Counted from the first letter of the stretch, positions 32,613 through 41,742 are shown. The stretch is DNA of 64,000 nt from Aquamicrobium sp. (GCF_023954335.1 NZ_JAMLIE010000002.1:372001-436000); one strand, 5' to 3'. Notes: a model not told the origin generated them from the letters alone. Made by a program: numbers and translations.

Positions 32613-34238
32613 ATGATGACGAAACCTGTCGCACGTATCGACGGCCTCACCGTTGAACTACCCCCTGGAGCCGATCGCCCATACGCAGTCGAGAACGTGA
32701 GTTTCGAGTTGCATGCGGGCGAGATTCTCTGCGTCGTCGGCGAGTCTGGGTCGGGCAAGTCGATATCAGCCAACGCCTTGATGGGGTTGCTTCCCGAACT
32801 GGTTCGTCCGGTTGCAGGATCGATCACGCTGGGCGACGAGGACCTCCTGAAGAAGTCGCCGAGCGAGCTTCGCGCGTTGCGTGGCAAGCGCATCGCCATG
32901 ATCTTTCAGGAACCCATGACGGCGCTGAGCCCGTTGATGCGGGTCGCCGACCAGATTTCCGAAGTCTTCGAGGCACATGGTCTCCTGGGCAAACGGGAGC
33001 GTGCTGCGCGCGCCCTGGACCTGTTGCGTGAGGTGGGGATCCCCGATCCGGAACTGGCTGCGCGCGCCTACCCTTTCCAACTCTCGGGCGGACAGCGCCA
33101 GCGTGTCATGATCGCAATGGCTCTGGCGCTCGAACCGGAGGTCCTGATCGCCGACGAGCCGACGACTGCGCTGGATGTCACGACACAGGCGCAGATCCTG
33201 CAACTCATCCGAAGACTTCAACGGGATCGGGGGATGGCGGTGATGTTCATCACCCACGATTTCGGTGTTGTCGCGGAGATCGCCGACCGTGTCACGGTGA
33301 TGCAGCATGGCCGCATCGTTGAAGCCGGCGCGGTTGACGACGTGCTGATGAGACCCACGCACGACTATACGAAGAGGCTTCTCGCTGCGATTCCGACCGC
33401 CGCCGCGGGTCGCCGTGAACCCCACAGGGGCGCTCCACTACTTTCTGTCGAGGGGCTGAACAAGACCTATGTCACGAGGGCATCGCCCTTTCGCAAGCCC
33501 CGTGTGGTGGAGGCCGTGAAGGATGTGTCTTTCAATCTCGCGCAGGGAGAAACGCTAGGCATCGTGGGTGAGTCCGGCTCAGGGAAGTCGAGCGTCGGCC
33601 GGTGTCTTGTGAGGTTGATGGAAGCCGACACCGGCACCGTTCGGCTTTCAGGTGTCGATATGGCGAGCTTGAAGGGCGAGAAGCTGCGCACCGAGCGTAA
33701 GCGCATCCAGATGATCTTTCAGGATCCCTACTCGTCGCTCAACCCTCGCACGCGCGTCGGTCGAATCGTCGCTGAGGGTCCGATAGCGCATGGGCTACCT
33801 GCAAGCAGCGCGTATGCCAATGCAGCCAAGCTGCTGGAGATGGTCGGGCTCGAAGCCTCTACGATGCACCGTTATCCGCACGAATTCTCCGGAGGCCAGC
33901 GTCAACGTATCGGTATTGCGCGGGCTCTCGCTTTGGAGCCCGAGATAATCATCGCTGACGAAGCAGTTTCTGCACTTGACGTCTCCATACAGGCGCAGGT
34001 GCTTGACCTGCTCGATGACCTGAAGAAGCGCCTCCATCTGTCACTCGTTTTCATCACGCATGATCTCCGCGTCGCCGCCAAGATTTGCGACCGTATCGCT
34101 GTGATGCAGAAGGGGCAGATCGTTGAGTTGGGCTCCGCGTGGGACATCTTCAACAGGCCGCAGAACGCATACACACAAGCATTGATCGACGCCATTCCTG
34201 GGCGAGAAAAGCAATTGATTGCGATTGAAGGAGGATAG
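32613..34238 (+). CDS. Fused double ABC ATPase, DppD-DppF type
   Basis: The 541-residue protein contains two ATPase units. Unit 1 has GESGSGKS, LSGGQRQR and LIADEPTTALD; unit 2 has GESGSGKS, FSGGQRQR and IIADEAVSALD. It energises the importer encoded upstream. The two-in-one fusion is common in Rhizobiales. The last codons contain GCAATTGATTGC, the 12-bp core of the element palindrome, probably by chance. Confidence 0.92.
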   Translation: MMTKPVARIDGLTVELPPGADRPYAVENVSFELHAGEILCVVGESGSGKSISANALMGLLPELVRPVAGSITLGDEDLLKKSPSELRALRGKRIAMIFQEPMTALSPLMRVADQISEVFEAHGLLGKRERAARALDLLREVGIPDPELAARAYPFQLSGGQRQRVMIAMALALEPEVLIADEPTTALDVTTQAQILQLIRRLQRDRGMAVMFITHDFGVVAEIADRVTVMQHGRIVEAGAVDDVLMRPTHDYTKRLLAAIPTAAAGRREPHRGAPLLSVEGLNKTYVTRASPFRKPRVVEAVKDVSFNLAQGETLGIVGESGSGKSSVGRCLVRLMEADTGTVRLSGVDMASLKGEKLRTERKRIQMIFQDPYSSLNPRTRVGRIVAEGPIAHGLPASSAYANAAKLLEMVGLEASTMHRYPHEFSGGQRQRIGIARALALEPEIIIADEAVSALDVSIQAQVLDLLDDLKKRLHLSLVFITHDLRVAAKICDRIAVMQKGQIVELGSAWDIFNRPQNAYTQALIDAIPGREKQLIAIEGG

Positions 34239-34409
34239 ATTCCATAACATCGGTGGCACTAACAGTATCTTCTCTTTGCAAGAATTGCATACTGTGGATG
34301 TCAATGTGCTTCTATCAAGAAGCTATCTATTGACAGGTAAGTCAGACGGCCGAGTTTCTGAGCCCTTCATTTGAGTGGTTCGGACGCAAAATTGCAAAGG
34401 CAAATATAC

Positions 34410-36860
34410 ATGGAAATCCCTTCAAGCGTCGATGTCGTAATAATAGGCGGTGGAATTGCCGGCTGCTCTATCGCCTATCATCTGACCAAGATCGGCATCA
34501 CTGATGTGGTGCTGTGCGAGCGGCGCCAACTGACGAGCGGAACGACCTGGCACGCGGCTGGTCTCGTTACCCAACTGCGCGCGACGCGCCGCATGACCGA
34601 ATTGGCGCAATACACCGGGGAGTTGTTTGGTCGCATAGAAGAGGAAACGGGGCAGGCCACAGGGTTCCGCCGCACCGGCTCGCTTCGCGTTGCCACGAAT
34701 GAAGCACGGTACGAAGAGCTGGCGCGCGGCGCATCTATGGGGCGCACTTTTGGACTACCGGTGGAGGCGGTAACACCAGGCGAGATCAGAGAGCGGTGGT
34801 CGCCTATCAGCACGGAAGGTATCGTCGGCGGATTCTGGTTTCCCCAGGACGGACAGGTCAATCCGGCCGATGTAACTATGGCCTACGCGAAGGGGGCGCG
34901 CATGGGTGGTGCGCGCATCATCGAGAACCTTCCCGTCACCCGCATTCTGGTTGAGAACGGGCGCGCGACTGGCGTGCTCACCGACCAGGGCGAGATCAGG
35001 GCGAAGCATGTCATCGTCTGCGGAGGCATGTGGTCGCGTGATCTGGCTGCGCAAGTCGGCGTGACGCTGCCGCTTCATGCTGCGGAGCACTTCTATGTCG
35101 TCACCGAGGCGATCCCGAACCTCCCCCGGGACTTGCCTGTTCTTTTCATGAGCGACGAGTGGACCTACTACAAGGAAGATGCCGGAAAGCTGCTGGTGGG
35201 CTTTTTCGAGCCTGCGGCTAAGCCGTGGGGGCAGAACGGCATATCCGAGAACTTCTGCTTCGACACGCTGCCCGAAGACATCGAGCACATCGCGCCGCAT
35301 CTGGAAGCGGCGACGCACCGGGTGCCGCTCCTCGAGCACGCGGGCATGCAGTTGTTCTTCAACGGACCGGAGAGCTTCACGGCCGACAATCGCTACCTCC
35401 TCGGCGAGACGCCCGAGGTTGCAGGATTGTTCTGTGCGACGGGGTTCAATTCGATAGGGATTCTCTCGTCCGGGGGGGTGGGCAAAGCGCTTGCGGCGTG
35501 GATCCATGATGGCCGCCCTCCGGTGGAACTGATCGACGTCGATGTGCGCCGGACCCAGAGTTTCCAGCGCAACCGCCGGTATCTTCGGGACCGAACGGTC
35601 GAGTCCCTCGGTCTGAACTTCGATATGCACTGGCCGAATCGGCAATTCACCACCGCGCGCGGCGTCCGGCGGTCGCCTTTCCACGACCGGCTGCTGGCAG
35701 CGGGTGCCTGGATGACCGAGACGGCCGGCTGGGAGCGCCCCGGCTTCTTCAAGACTGGAGGGGAGCCCTCAAGCGTCGAATACTCCTACGGCCGGCCGAG
35801 CTGGTTCGGCAATGTGGCCGCGGAATGCCGCAACACCGCCGAGAACGTAGCCATCTTCGATCACTCCTGCTTCGTGAAGTACCTCGTCGAGGGGCCTGAC
35901 GCGCTTGCAACGCTCAACTGGATCTGCGCGAACGAATGCGATGTGGAGCCGGGGCGCGTCGTATACACGCAATGGCTCAACGAGAACGGCGGCATCGAGG
36001 CGGACGTCACGGTCACACGGCTTGCCGCCGACCGGTTCATGGTCGTGACCGTCGCCGCCTCCCAGCGCCGCGATCTCGCATGGTTCAAGCGCCACGTTCC
36101 CGACGGCGCCCGCGTCTTCATTACGGATGTCACCTCCGGCCTGTCGATGCTGGCGCTGATGGGACCAAGGGTACGCGAACTCATGGCGCGTGTTTCACCC
36201 GACGATTTCAGCAACGAGGCGCTTCCCTTCGGAACAAGCCGCGAAATCGATCTCGGCTATGCCCGGGTGCGCGCCAGCCGGTTGACGTTCGTCGGCGAGC
36301 TGGGCTTCGAGATCTATGCCGAGACGGAGGTCGCCGCCCATGTATACGACGAGATAGCGGCGGCCGGGCAGGACCTTGGATTGGCGCCTGCCGGCTTCTT
36401 CGCGCTGAACTCGCTGCGCATGGAGAAGGGCTACCGCCACTGGGGACATGACATCGGCGAGGAAGATACACCCTATCAGGCTGGGCTCGGCTTTGCCGTC
36501 GCAGTCGACAAGCAAGGCGGTTTTCTCGGTCGCGAGGCGCTGCTTCGGCAGAGAGCCGAAGGGCCGATCCGACGCAGGCTCGTCCAGATCAAGCTGGCGG
36601 GCGGTCCGAACGCTCCGATGCTCTACCACCAGGAACCGATCTTGCGGAACGGCGGGATCGTCGGCGCGATCACCTCCGGCGCTTACGGCCATCGTGTCGA
36701 GGCGTCGCTTGGGCTCGGCTATGTCGCGAATGAAGGCGGCGTGACCAGGGAGTGGCTGGCGTCGGGCCAATGGGAAGTGGAGATCGCGATGAAGCGATAT
36801 CCAATCGAGATCCAGTTTGGCGCCTGGTACGACCCGGCCAACGCCAGAGTCCGCAACTGA
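34410..36860 (+). CDS. FAD-dependent dimethylglycine/sarcosine dehydrogenase-like demethylase
   Basis: The 816-residue protein begins with a Rossmann FAD site (VVIIGGGIAGCSIAYHL) and TSGTTWHAAGL, whose His is the covalent FAD attachment in this family. The second half (from about 400) is a GcvT-like THF-binding module ending in an aminomethyltransferase barrel. Relatives oxidise N-methyl groups and hand the one-carbon unit to THF; examples are dimethylglycine and sarcosine dehydrogenases and, in nicotine degraders, gamma-N-methylaminobutyrate oxidase. Substrate inferred from the gab and THF genes around it. The ATG at 34410 is preferred over an upstream TTG. Confidence 0.85.
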   Translation: MEIPSSVDVVIIGGGIAGCSIAYHLTKIGITDVVLCERRQLTSGTTWHAAGLVTQLRATRRMTELAQYTGELFGRIEEETGQATGFRRTGSLRVATNEARYEELARGASMGRTFGLPVEAVTPGEIRERWSPISTEGIVGGFWFPQDGQVNPADVTMAYAKGARMGGARIIENLPVTRILVENGRATGVLTDQGEIRAKHVIVCGGMWSRDLAAQVGVTLPLHAAEHFYVVTEAIPNLPRDLPVLFMSDEWTYYKEDAGKLLVGFFEPAAKPWGQNGISENFCFDTLPEDIEHIAPHLEAATHRVPLLEHAGMQLFFNGPESFTADNRYLLGETPEVAGLFCATGFNSIGILSSGGVGKALAAWIHDGRPPVELIDVDVRRTQSFQRNRRYLRDRTVESLGLNFDMHWPNRQFTTARGVRRSPFHDRLLAAGAWMTETAGWERPGFFKTGGEPSSVEYSYGRPSWFGNVAAECRNTAENVAIFDHSCFVKYLVEGPDALATLNWICANECDVEPGRVVYTQWLNENGGIEADVTVTRLAADRFMVVTVAASQRRDLAWFKRHVPDGARVFITDVTSGLSMLALMGPRVRELMARVSPDDFSNEALPFGTSREIDLGYARVRASRLTFVGELGFEIYAETEVAAHVYDEIAAAGQDLGLAPAGFFALNSLRMEKGYRHWGHDIGEEDTPYQAGLGFAVAVDKQGGFLGREALLRQRAEGPIRRRLVQIKLAGGPNAPMLYHQEPILRNGGIVGAITSGAYGHRVEASLGLGYVANEGGVTREWLASGQWEVEIAMKRYPIEIQFGAWYDPANARVRN

Positions 36861-36944
36861 TCAGATCAAATCAACACACATACAAAGAAGACAGGCCAAG
36901 ATATCCAAAAATTCTGGCCTAGAAATAGGGAGAGGTAGGACAAC

Positions 36945-38072
36945 ATGCCTTCGATGCGCCAATCACCATATTTTTCAAGGCAACAGGCCCTCGGTGCGGA
37001 GTTCGTCGATCGCATCGGCTTTTCCGCACCCTACCACTATGGCTCGATCCGTGAAGAGCATCTGGCTACTCGTTCAGGAGTGGGAATTTTCGACGTCTAC
37101 TATCAGGTCATGATCGCGATTATTGGTCAGGATGCTGTCCGATTCCTTGATAGGCTTTGCGTCAACGACATTCTCTCGATGAAACCGGGAGACATCCGCT
37201 ATTCCTCGATCTGCAATGCCGCTGGCGGCATGATCGACGATCTCACGGTCTTTTGCTTTTCGGAGCGGGACTATCGACTCGCCCCAACACCCGCGCGCGT
37301 CACCGCCGTGCTCGCCTGGCTTCACCAGCAGCGGGAAACCGATGATGTCTCGATTGTCAACCTCGGCTATAGGGACGCCTATCTGTCGATCCAGGGACCG
37401 AAATCCCACGAGGTTGTTTCAAGCCTGACGGACACGGATGTCGATGGCGAGGCGCTGGGTTATTTCCGGTTTACGTCCGGGGTGTTTGCTGGCGTGCCGG
37501 ATACGATCATTTCCAGAACCGGCTACTCGGGTGAACGCGGATACGAGATTTTCTATCCCTCCGAATATGCCTGCCACATATGGGACAGCGTCCTAGAGGC
37601 CGGAGCGAAATTCGACATCCGCCCGTGCGGCCTGGGCGCTCTCGCGACATTGCGGATGGAGAAAAGATATCCTCTCTACGGGCTCGATATCAACGAGACC
37701 ACGACCCCGATCGAGGCTGGTCTCGGATGGACATTGCGTAAGAGCAAGGGCGATTTCATAGGGAAACCGGTTCTGCAAGAGCAGAAAGAAAACGGAACAG
37801 AACGCCTGCTCGTTCTTCTTGCTGCGGAGGACACTAAGCCGTCCTTTGCAATTGGTGATTCCATTGTTTCCGAGGGGCGTAAGATCGGTGCGGTGACGTC
37901 GGCGGCCACCGGCCATCTCGTCGGGCGAAGTCTGGCGATGGGTTACGTTGAAACTCCGTTCGCGACAGACCAGAGGGAACTGGAGATCGTCTCGATCGAC
38001 GCAACCCGTACAGGGGTACGGGTGTGGCTGAAGCCAATATACGATCCTCAAGGATCAAAGGCACGCCAGTAG
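36945..38072 (+). CDS. GcvT/aminomethyltransferase-like protein
   Basis: The 375-residue protein belongs to the GcvT fold: SGVGIFDVYYQV, DAYLSIQGPKS, RTGYSGERGYEIFYP, LATLRMEKRYPLYGLDI and GRSLAMGYVE. It uses THF as a methyl or aminomethyl acceptor. With the neighbouring demethylase it could remove a second methyl group or transfer one-carbon units. A DmdA-like role on a sulfonium is possible given the DddQ-like cupin, but the sequence looks more like ordinary GcvT relatives. Confidence 0.8.
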   Translation: MPSMRQSPYFSRQQALGAEFVDRIGFSAPYHYGSIREEHLATRSGVGIFDVYYQVMIAIIGQDAVRFLDRLCVNDILSMKPGDIRYSSICNAAGGMIDDLTVFCFSERDYRLAPTPARVTAVLAWLHQQRETDDVSIVNLGYRDAYLSIQGPKSHEVVSSLTDTDVDGEALGYFRFTSGVFAGVPDTIISRTGYSGERGYEIFYPSEYACHIWDSVLEAGAKFDIRPCGLGALATLRMEKRYPLYGLDINETTTPIEAGLGWTLRKSKGDFIGKPVLQEQKENGTERLLVLLAAEDTKPSFAIGDSIVSEGRKIGAVTSAATGHLVGRSLAMGYVETPFATDQRELEIVSIDATRTGVRVWLKPIYDPQGSKARQ

Positions 38073-38271
38073 GCTTGCATCGCGAGAAGGGCATAGGCGT
38101 TCAGACCAGTTGGCTAGTGCCGCCAATGCCTCATCTTGCGACAAGCCGGTCTATGGGGCGTTGCGAAACTCAACGCTGTTTCGGCCGGAATGGTTGGTGG
38201 GTCGGATATCCCGCGCGGAAGAGGCGACGGTTGACCCACCAGCAATAGATGTCACTCTCACAAGCCAGAAT

Positions 38272-38308
38272 TGCAATCAATTGCAATTCTACGACCTTCA
38301 GCAAGAAT
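38272..38308 (+). promoter_or_regulatory. 14-bp palindrome copy 17 with weak promoter
   Basis: The exact motif TGCAATCAATTGCA (38272-38285) supplies TTGCAA at 38281-38286, and AAGAAT at 38303-38308 is 16 bp further on. It marks the return of element DNA after the island. Confidence 0.75.
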
Positions 38309-38337
38309 AGGGAAAGGAGATCGAATGAGGTGATGAC

Positions 38338-38709
38338 ATGAAACGAAAGGACCTAGCCGCTCTGCTCACGCGGGCGGCCGCCGTTATCGAAGACCCCGAT
38401 AGCGAGACAGGCGCGGAACGCGCTCAACTGGTCGAGGATCTGGTTGCCGCCAGCGCGGAGCTGGAAGGGGCGCTCATCCGAATCCGCTGCACCGATCAGC
38501 TGGGCAATATCGCCTACATCATCAAGGAAGGCGGCCAGGTGAGCTGCGTGCTCGCCAACGGTATTCCAGCGGCACTGTCCTATGGCGTCGGTCATGTGAA
38601 GGACGAGATGAGCTTGAAGTTCAGTATCGCGGACGCCAACACACCCGAACAAGCCCTTCAGGCTGTCAGGGCCGCGGCCGGCAGCTCTCGCAAGGCGGAG
38701 CTGATCTGA
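38338..38709 (+). CDS. Hypothetical protein
   Basis: The 123-residue protein starts MKRKDLAALLTRAAAVIED, a helical N terminus, followed by a beta-rich part (DQLGNIAYIIKEGGQ). It overlaps the next gene by one base. Function unknown. Confidence 0.6.
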   Translation: MKRKDLAALLTRAAAVIEDPDSETGAERAQLVEDLVAASAELEGALIRIRCTDQLGNIAYIIKEGGQVSCVLANGIPAALSYGVGHVKDEMSLKFSIADANTPEQALQAVRAAAGSSRKAELI

Positions 38710-39131
38710 TGTGGCTCAATCTCGACGACAAGGAGATCGCGATTATCAAGTTCGCCTTGGCTTCAGCCATAGGCGACGGGCCGGCAGTCGATCATGGTGC
38801 TGCCATCATCGCGAAAATCCAAGCGAATGAGGCCGAGAACCCGCTGGACGCCGCATATCGCAACGCCGTCGAGACCAATGATGAACTGGAGGTTGATGAC
38901 GACGCGATCGTCTCTCTCGGCGCCGATCCAGGTGCTTGGGTGCATGCCTGGGTGTGGGTGACGAATGAGCAGATCGGAATTACAGACATCGACGATGCCG
39001 ATCGCGGAGACGCAAACAACTGCCGTACCTGCGGGGAAAAATACGATCCCTATGGTGACGGCTACGACGGCGAGTGCCCGGACTGCGCTGACAAGACCTA
39101 TGCGAAGGAGTTCCCGGAGGAGGCCGAATGA
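38709..39131 (+). CDS. Hypothetical protein with C-terminal zinc ribbon
   Basis: The 140-residue protein has an acidic helical part and a C-terminal NNCRTCGEKYDP ... GECPDCADK zinc ribbon (two CxxC pairs). Coupled to both neighbours by overlaps. Function unknown. Confidence 0.65.
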   Translation: MWLNLDDKEIAIIKFALASAIGDGPAVDHGAAIIAKIQANEAENPLDAAYRNAVETNDELEVDDDAIVSLGADPGAWVHAWVWVTNEQIGITDIDDADRGDANNCRTCGEKYDPYGDGYDGECPDCADKTYAKEFPEEAE

Positions 39132-39376
39132 AAACCTACCTGTCACCCGATGGGAGCGAGATTCTAGGAACACTCGAGACCCTGATCGGCCGGGCGGAGA
39201 TCATCGGCATCAACGACGATGGCACCCCGGAATACCAAGGCGGAACCGAGGTATTTTGGAACGCTCAGAAGACGGTGCGGAGGGATGGACAAATCGTCTA
39301 TCTCGATGAGGCCGGCCGAGAATGGACGTTCGACGAACTGGTTCCGGCTGACATGGAGGAGGACGAGCAGGCTTAG
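39128..39376 (+). CDS. Small acidic hypothetical protein
   Basis: The 82-residue protein starts MKTYLSPDGSEILGTLE and ends in an acidic tail (PADMEEDEQA). GGAGG precedes the ATG within the upstream gene. No family recognised. Confidence 0.6.
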   Translation: MKTYLSPDGSEILGTLETLIGRAEIIGINDDGTPEYQGGTEVFWNAQKTVRRDGQIVYLDEAGREWTFDELVPADMEEDEQA

Positions 39377-39409
39377 TTGGCTGCGGACAGTGTTTCTGCT
39401 TGACGATCT

Positions 39410-39446
39410 TGCAGTCAATTGCAAATTATTGGCATCCGACCACGAT
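39410..39446 (+). promoter_or_regulatory. 14-bp palindrome copy 18 (one mismatch) with promoter
   Basis: TGCAGTCAATTGCA (39410-39423) supplies TTGCAA at 39419-39424; CACGAT at 39441-39446 is the -10, with a 16-bp spacer. It controls the HTH gene at 39469. Confidence 0.7.
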
Positions 39447-39468
39447 CAGGGAAGCCAAGGAGGGCACC

Positions 39469-39720
39469 ATGAGCAAGAAACCTAACTGGTCAGCAGATCG
39501 TCCCCTGAAACCCGACGTCGACCCTATGCTCGACGACCTCTTGGAGGCGCTGAATAGCGATAAGCGCAGCACCTTCGCCAAGGCAAATGTCAGCGGCCTT
39601 TCTACATCGACGCTGAACAATTGGCAGAGCCGTAAGGTCCGCCACCCGCAAAGCGTGTCGGTCCAGATGGCCTACCGGATGCTCGGCTACGAACTGAAGC
39701 CTGTGAAGATAAAGCGCTGA
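39469..39720 (+). CDS. Small helix-turn-helix protein, candidate regulator
   Basis: The 83-residue protein has an XRE/Cro-like helix-turn-helix in its middle (AKANVSGLSTSTLNNWQSRK) followed by VSVQMAYRMLGYELK. Proteins of this size that bind palindromes are typical phage repressors. It lies behind its own copy of the palindrome, so autoregulation fits. AAGGAGGG precedes the ATG. One of two best candidates to bind the 14-bp motif. Confidence 0.6.
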   Translation: MSKKPNWSADRPLKPDVDPMLDDLLEALNSDKRSTFAKANVSGLSTSTLNNWQSRKVRHPQSVSVQMAYRMLGYELKPVKIKR

Positions 39721-39730
39721 GGATCGTGCG

Positions 39731-40057
39731 GTGAATTTCACTCGGCAAGCTGCGGTCGACCTGGCGGGCAAGATCCAGCAACGTGAGGAGCTGCTCAAGC
39801 TATACGAAACGCTCTCACCGGCCCGGCCAGATCAGGGTGTCGGAAAATGCAAGCTCCGGGTCTACGCGGGACCATTCGAAGGCCATCTCGAGTGGGTGCA
39901 TGCCGACGTTCCCAAACTGCTTGTGGAGGAGCTTGTAGCCAGCGGTGAATTGCGCGCCAAGGTCCGGGCAATGATCGCCCGCTTCGGCCGAGAGCTTCGC
40001 GCCGCGGGCATCAGCATCGAGGATGCAGATGAGGTCGGCGAGTTCAAAACTTGTTGA
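39731..40057 (+). CDS. Hypothetical protein
   Basis: The 108-residue protein starts at GTG 39731 and is mixed, with a beta-rich middle (CKLRVYAGPFEGHLEWVHADV) and a basic C-terminal helix. It follows the HTH gene by 10 bp and is probably co-transcribed. No family recognised. Confidence 0.55.
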   Translation: MNFTRQAAVDLAGKIQQREELLKLYETLSPARPDQGVGKCKLRVYAGPFEGHLEWVHADVPKLLVEELVASGELRAKVRAMIARFGRELRAAGISIEDADEVGEFKTC

Positions 40058-40068
40058 TCAATTCATTT

Positions 40069-40082
40069 TGCATTTGATTGCA
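40069..40082. promoter_or_regulatory. 14-bp palindrome, copy 19 (one mismatch)
   Basis: TGCATTTGATTGCA lies upstream of the winged-helix gene at 40153. No clear -10 box at the usual 16 bp. Confidence 0.65.
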
Positions 40083-40152
40083 ACTTCATGCCCTGTTCGA
40101 TGCCTACTGGTGGCCCATTCGGAATCGACACGGATCGGCATATATTGTCCGC

Positions 40153-40551
40153 ATGGCGGGGGAGAAACTGGAAGAGCTTACAGACGCGCAAAGACGTGGA
40201 TTGTTCGGCAGGGCGATGCTCGATTTTTTACGGGAAACCCAGGCTGTCCAAGGCGTAACGTCAGATTTGAGCCGGCATTGTTTCGACTTCGTCGTGGGAT
40301 TGGCGATTGTAGTCGGACAAGGCGATGGCAAGGAATTGTCAGTGTCTGACATAGCCGGTTACACCGGGGCTTCGAGATCGACAGCCTGGCGGGCACTGAG
40401 GCGGTTGGAAAAGCTGGGTCAGGTAAGGTTTGAGCAGGTCGGAAACCGAAAGGTTGTTCGTCTTTCCTATGTTGACAATCCCGAGGTCGCAGTACGTCTC
40501 AAGGCTGCCGCGACAAAGCTGTCCAAGACGATTTATGCGCTCTACCCCTGA
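40153..40551 (+). CDS. Winged-helix DNA-binding protein, candidate regulator
   Basis: The 132-residue protein ends in a winged helix: KELSVSDIAGYTGASRSTAWRALRRLEKLGQVRFEQVGNRKVVRL, with the recognition helix in SRSTAWRALRRLE. The N-terminal part (1-70) is helical and may dimerise. ATG at 40153 is preferred because an upstream TTG overlaps the palindrome. The second candidate to bind the 14-bp motif. Confidence 0.65.
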   Translation: MAGEKLEELTDAQRRGLFGRAMLDFLRETQAVQGVTSDLSRHCFDFVVGLAIVVGQGDGKELSVSDIAGYTGASRSTAWRALRRLEKLGQVRFEQVGNRKVVRLSYVDNPEVAVRLKAAATKLSKTIYALYP

Positions 40552-40605
40552 GCGTTTCATATTGAACACATGCAAACTCGACATGAACGCTATGAGCTTG
40601 CAGAG

Positions 40606-40614
40606 TGATATAAT
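40606..40614 (+). promoter_or_regulatory. Extended -10 promoter for the 40682 gene
   Basis: TGATATAAT at 40606-40614 is an extended -10 box. No clear -35 is present, and no palindrome overlaps it. Confidence 0.45.
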
Positions 40615-40681
40615 CGTTTGTTTTCGGAAGATTTTTTACCGCCCGAGTCACGCAGACCCAGCAAGGGCCAGGAGGCTTGTC

Positions 40682-40876
40682 GTGTCCGATGATGGCAGAA
40701 CCATAACAGTCCAGTTTGTTGTCACGCTATCGCTGAAGGCAACAGAGGATTTCTTCGATCACGAGTTGCGCGATGCTCTTACGCCGGACGTTGAAATGGC
40801 AAACGCCATGCTCGCAGAGGCGGGTCTGGCCGTCGAGGTCATTGACATATCGTCCCAGGAGGTTTTCTCGGCATAA
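40682..40876 (+). CDS. Small hypothetical protein
   Basis: The 64-residue protein starts at GTG 40682, seven bases after GGAGG. It is acidic, with FVVTLSLKATEDFFDHELRDAL. It precedes the tandem palindromes at 40879 and 40902. No family recognised. Confidence 0.5.
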   Translation: MSDDGRTITVQFVVTLSLKATEDFFDHELRDALTPDVEMANAMLAEAGLAVEVIDISSQEVFSA

Positions 40877-40878
40877 AC

Positions 40879-40892
40879 TGCAATTGATTGCA
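40879..40892. promoter_or_regulatory. 14-bp palindrome, copy 20 (exact)
   Basis: TGCAATTGATTGCA lies 10 bp from copy 21, a tandem arrangement that would suit cooperative binding. Confidence 0.85.
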
Positions 40893-40900
40893 AAATAATC

Positions 40901-40928
40901 TTGCAATTGGCTGCATAAACCGTACCGT
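40901..40928 (+). promoter_or_regulatory. 14-bp palindrome copy 21 (two mismatches) overlapping a promoter
   Basis: TGCAATTGGCTGCA (40902-40915) provides TTGCAA at 40901-40906. TACCGT at 40923-40928 is the -10, with a 16-bp spacer. It drives the 40973 gene. Confidence 0.75.
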
Positions 40929-40972
40929 GGGGACATTCAAAACAGCGCCAGTTTACACCAAGGAGGGTGACG

Positions 40973-41734
40973 ATGGCCGAGAAGAAACCCACGCAATTGC
41001 ATGCCCTGTTGGCCGTCGAAGCTGACCTGACCAACACCGCGAAGGCGGTCCTTGAGGAAACGGTCACGACGTTTGCGAAGAAGCCCGACCACTTCCGCGG
41101 TCACGTCAAAGCGGTGACCTACTTCAACGAGGCCCGCGTCCAGGAGAACGAACGCGAGGAGAAGAAGCTGGTCACGACGGTCGACGACAAGCTCGAATTC
41201 ACGCTCGATCACGTCGCTCGTCTCTACGACGCGCTCCTCCAGAAGGAGGAAGCAAACCAGCGCGCCAAGATCGACCTCGTCATCGACGGCGAAGTCATCG
41301 GCACCGATCTTCCGGCCACCTTCCTGCTCGGCCTGGAAAACCGCCTGAAGAGCGTCCACCAGACGATCCTCACGGCCCCCACGCTCGACCCGTCGCTGAT
41401 CTGGGAGGAAGACCAGAATGCCGGCGAAGGTGTCTACCGCTCGACCCCGCAGGTATCGAAGCGCACCGAGAAGGACACGCAGTTCAAGGTGCTCGCGGCC
41501 GCCACCGACAAGCATCCGGCCCAGATCGAGAAATGGACGGTCGACGTCCCGGTCGCCAAGATCGAAACCACGCATGTCTCAGGCATGTGGACGCCGGCCA
41601 AGAAAGCCGAAGTGCTGGCGCGGGTCGACAAGCTGATGAATGCGGTCAAGAAGGCTCGCCAGATGGCCAACACGGTCGAGGTCGACAAGATCCAGGTCGG
41701 CCAGAAGATCAAGGATTACCTTCTCGGCGCCTAA
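40973..41734 (+). CDS. Hypothetical element protein
   Basis: The 253-residue protein starts MAEKKPTQLHALLAVE behind AAGGAGGG. The middle is a long helical region (FNEARVQENEREEKKL, VARLYDALLQKEEANQRAKI). The C-terminal part is a helix-rich VSGMWTPAKKAEVLARVDKLM stretch. It stands directly before the tRNA region and has its own tandem palindromes. Phage relatives probably exist but I cannot name the family. Confidence 0.7.
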   Translation: MAEKKPTQLHALLAVEADLTNTAKAVLEETVTTFAKKPDHFRGHVKAVTYFNEARVQENEREEKKLVTTVDDKLEFTLDHVARLYDALLQKEEANQRAKIDLVIDGEVIGTDLPATFLLGLENRLKSVHQTILTAPTLDPSLIWEEDQNAGEGVYRSTPQVSKRTEKDTQFKVLAAATDKHPAQIEKWTVDVPVAKIETTHVSGMWTPAKKAEVLARVDKLMNAVKKARQMANTVEVDKIQVGQKIKDYLLGA

Positions 41735-41742
41735 GCCGGGAT

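Noticed and set aside
34210..34223. AGCAATTGATTGCG in the ABC ATPase gene, matching 12 of 14 bases of the element palindrome
   Set aside because: It sits inside coding sequence, lacks the outer T and A, and has no promoter box after it. Probably chance, though it is the only near-copy inside the island.
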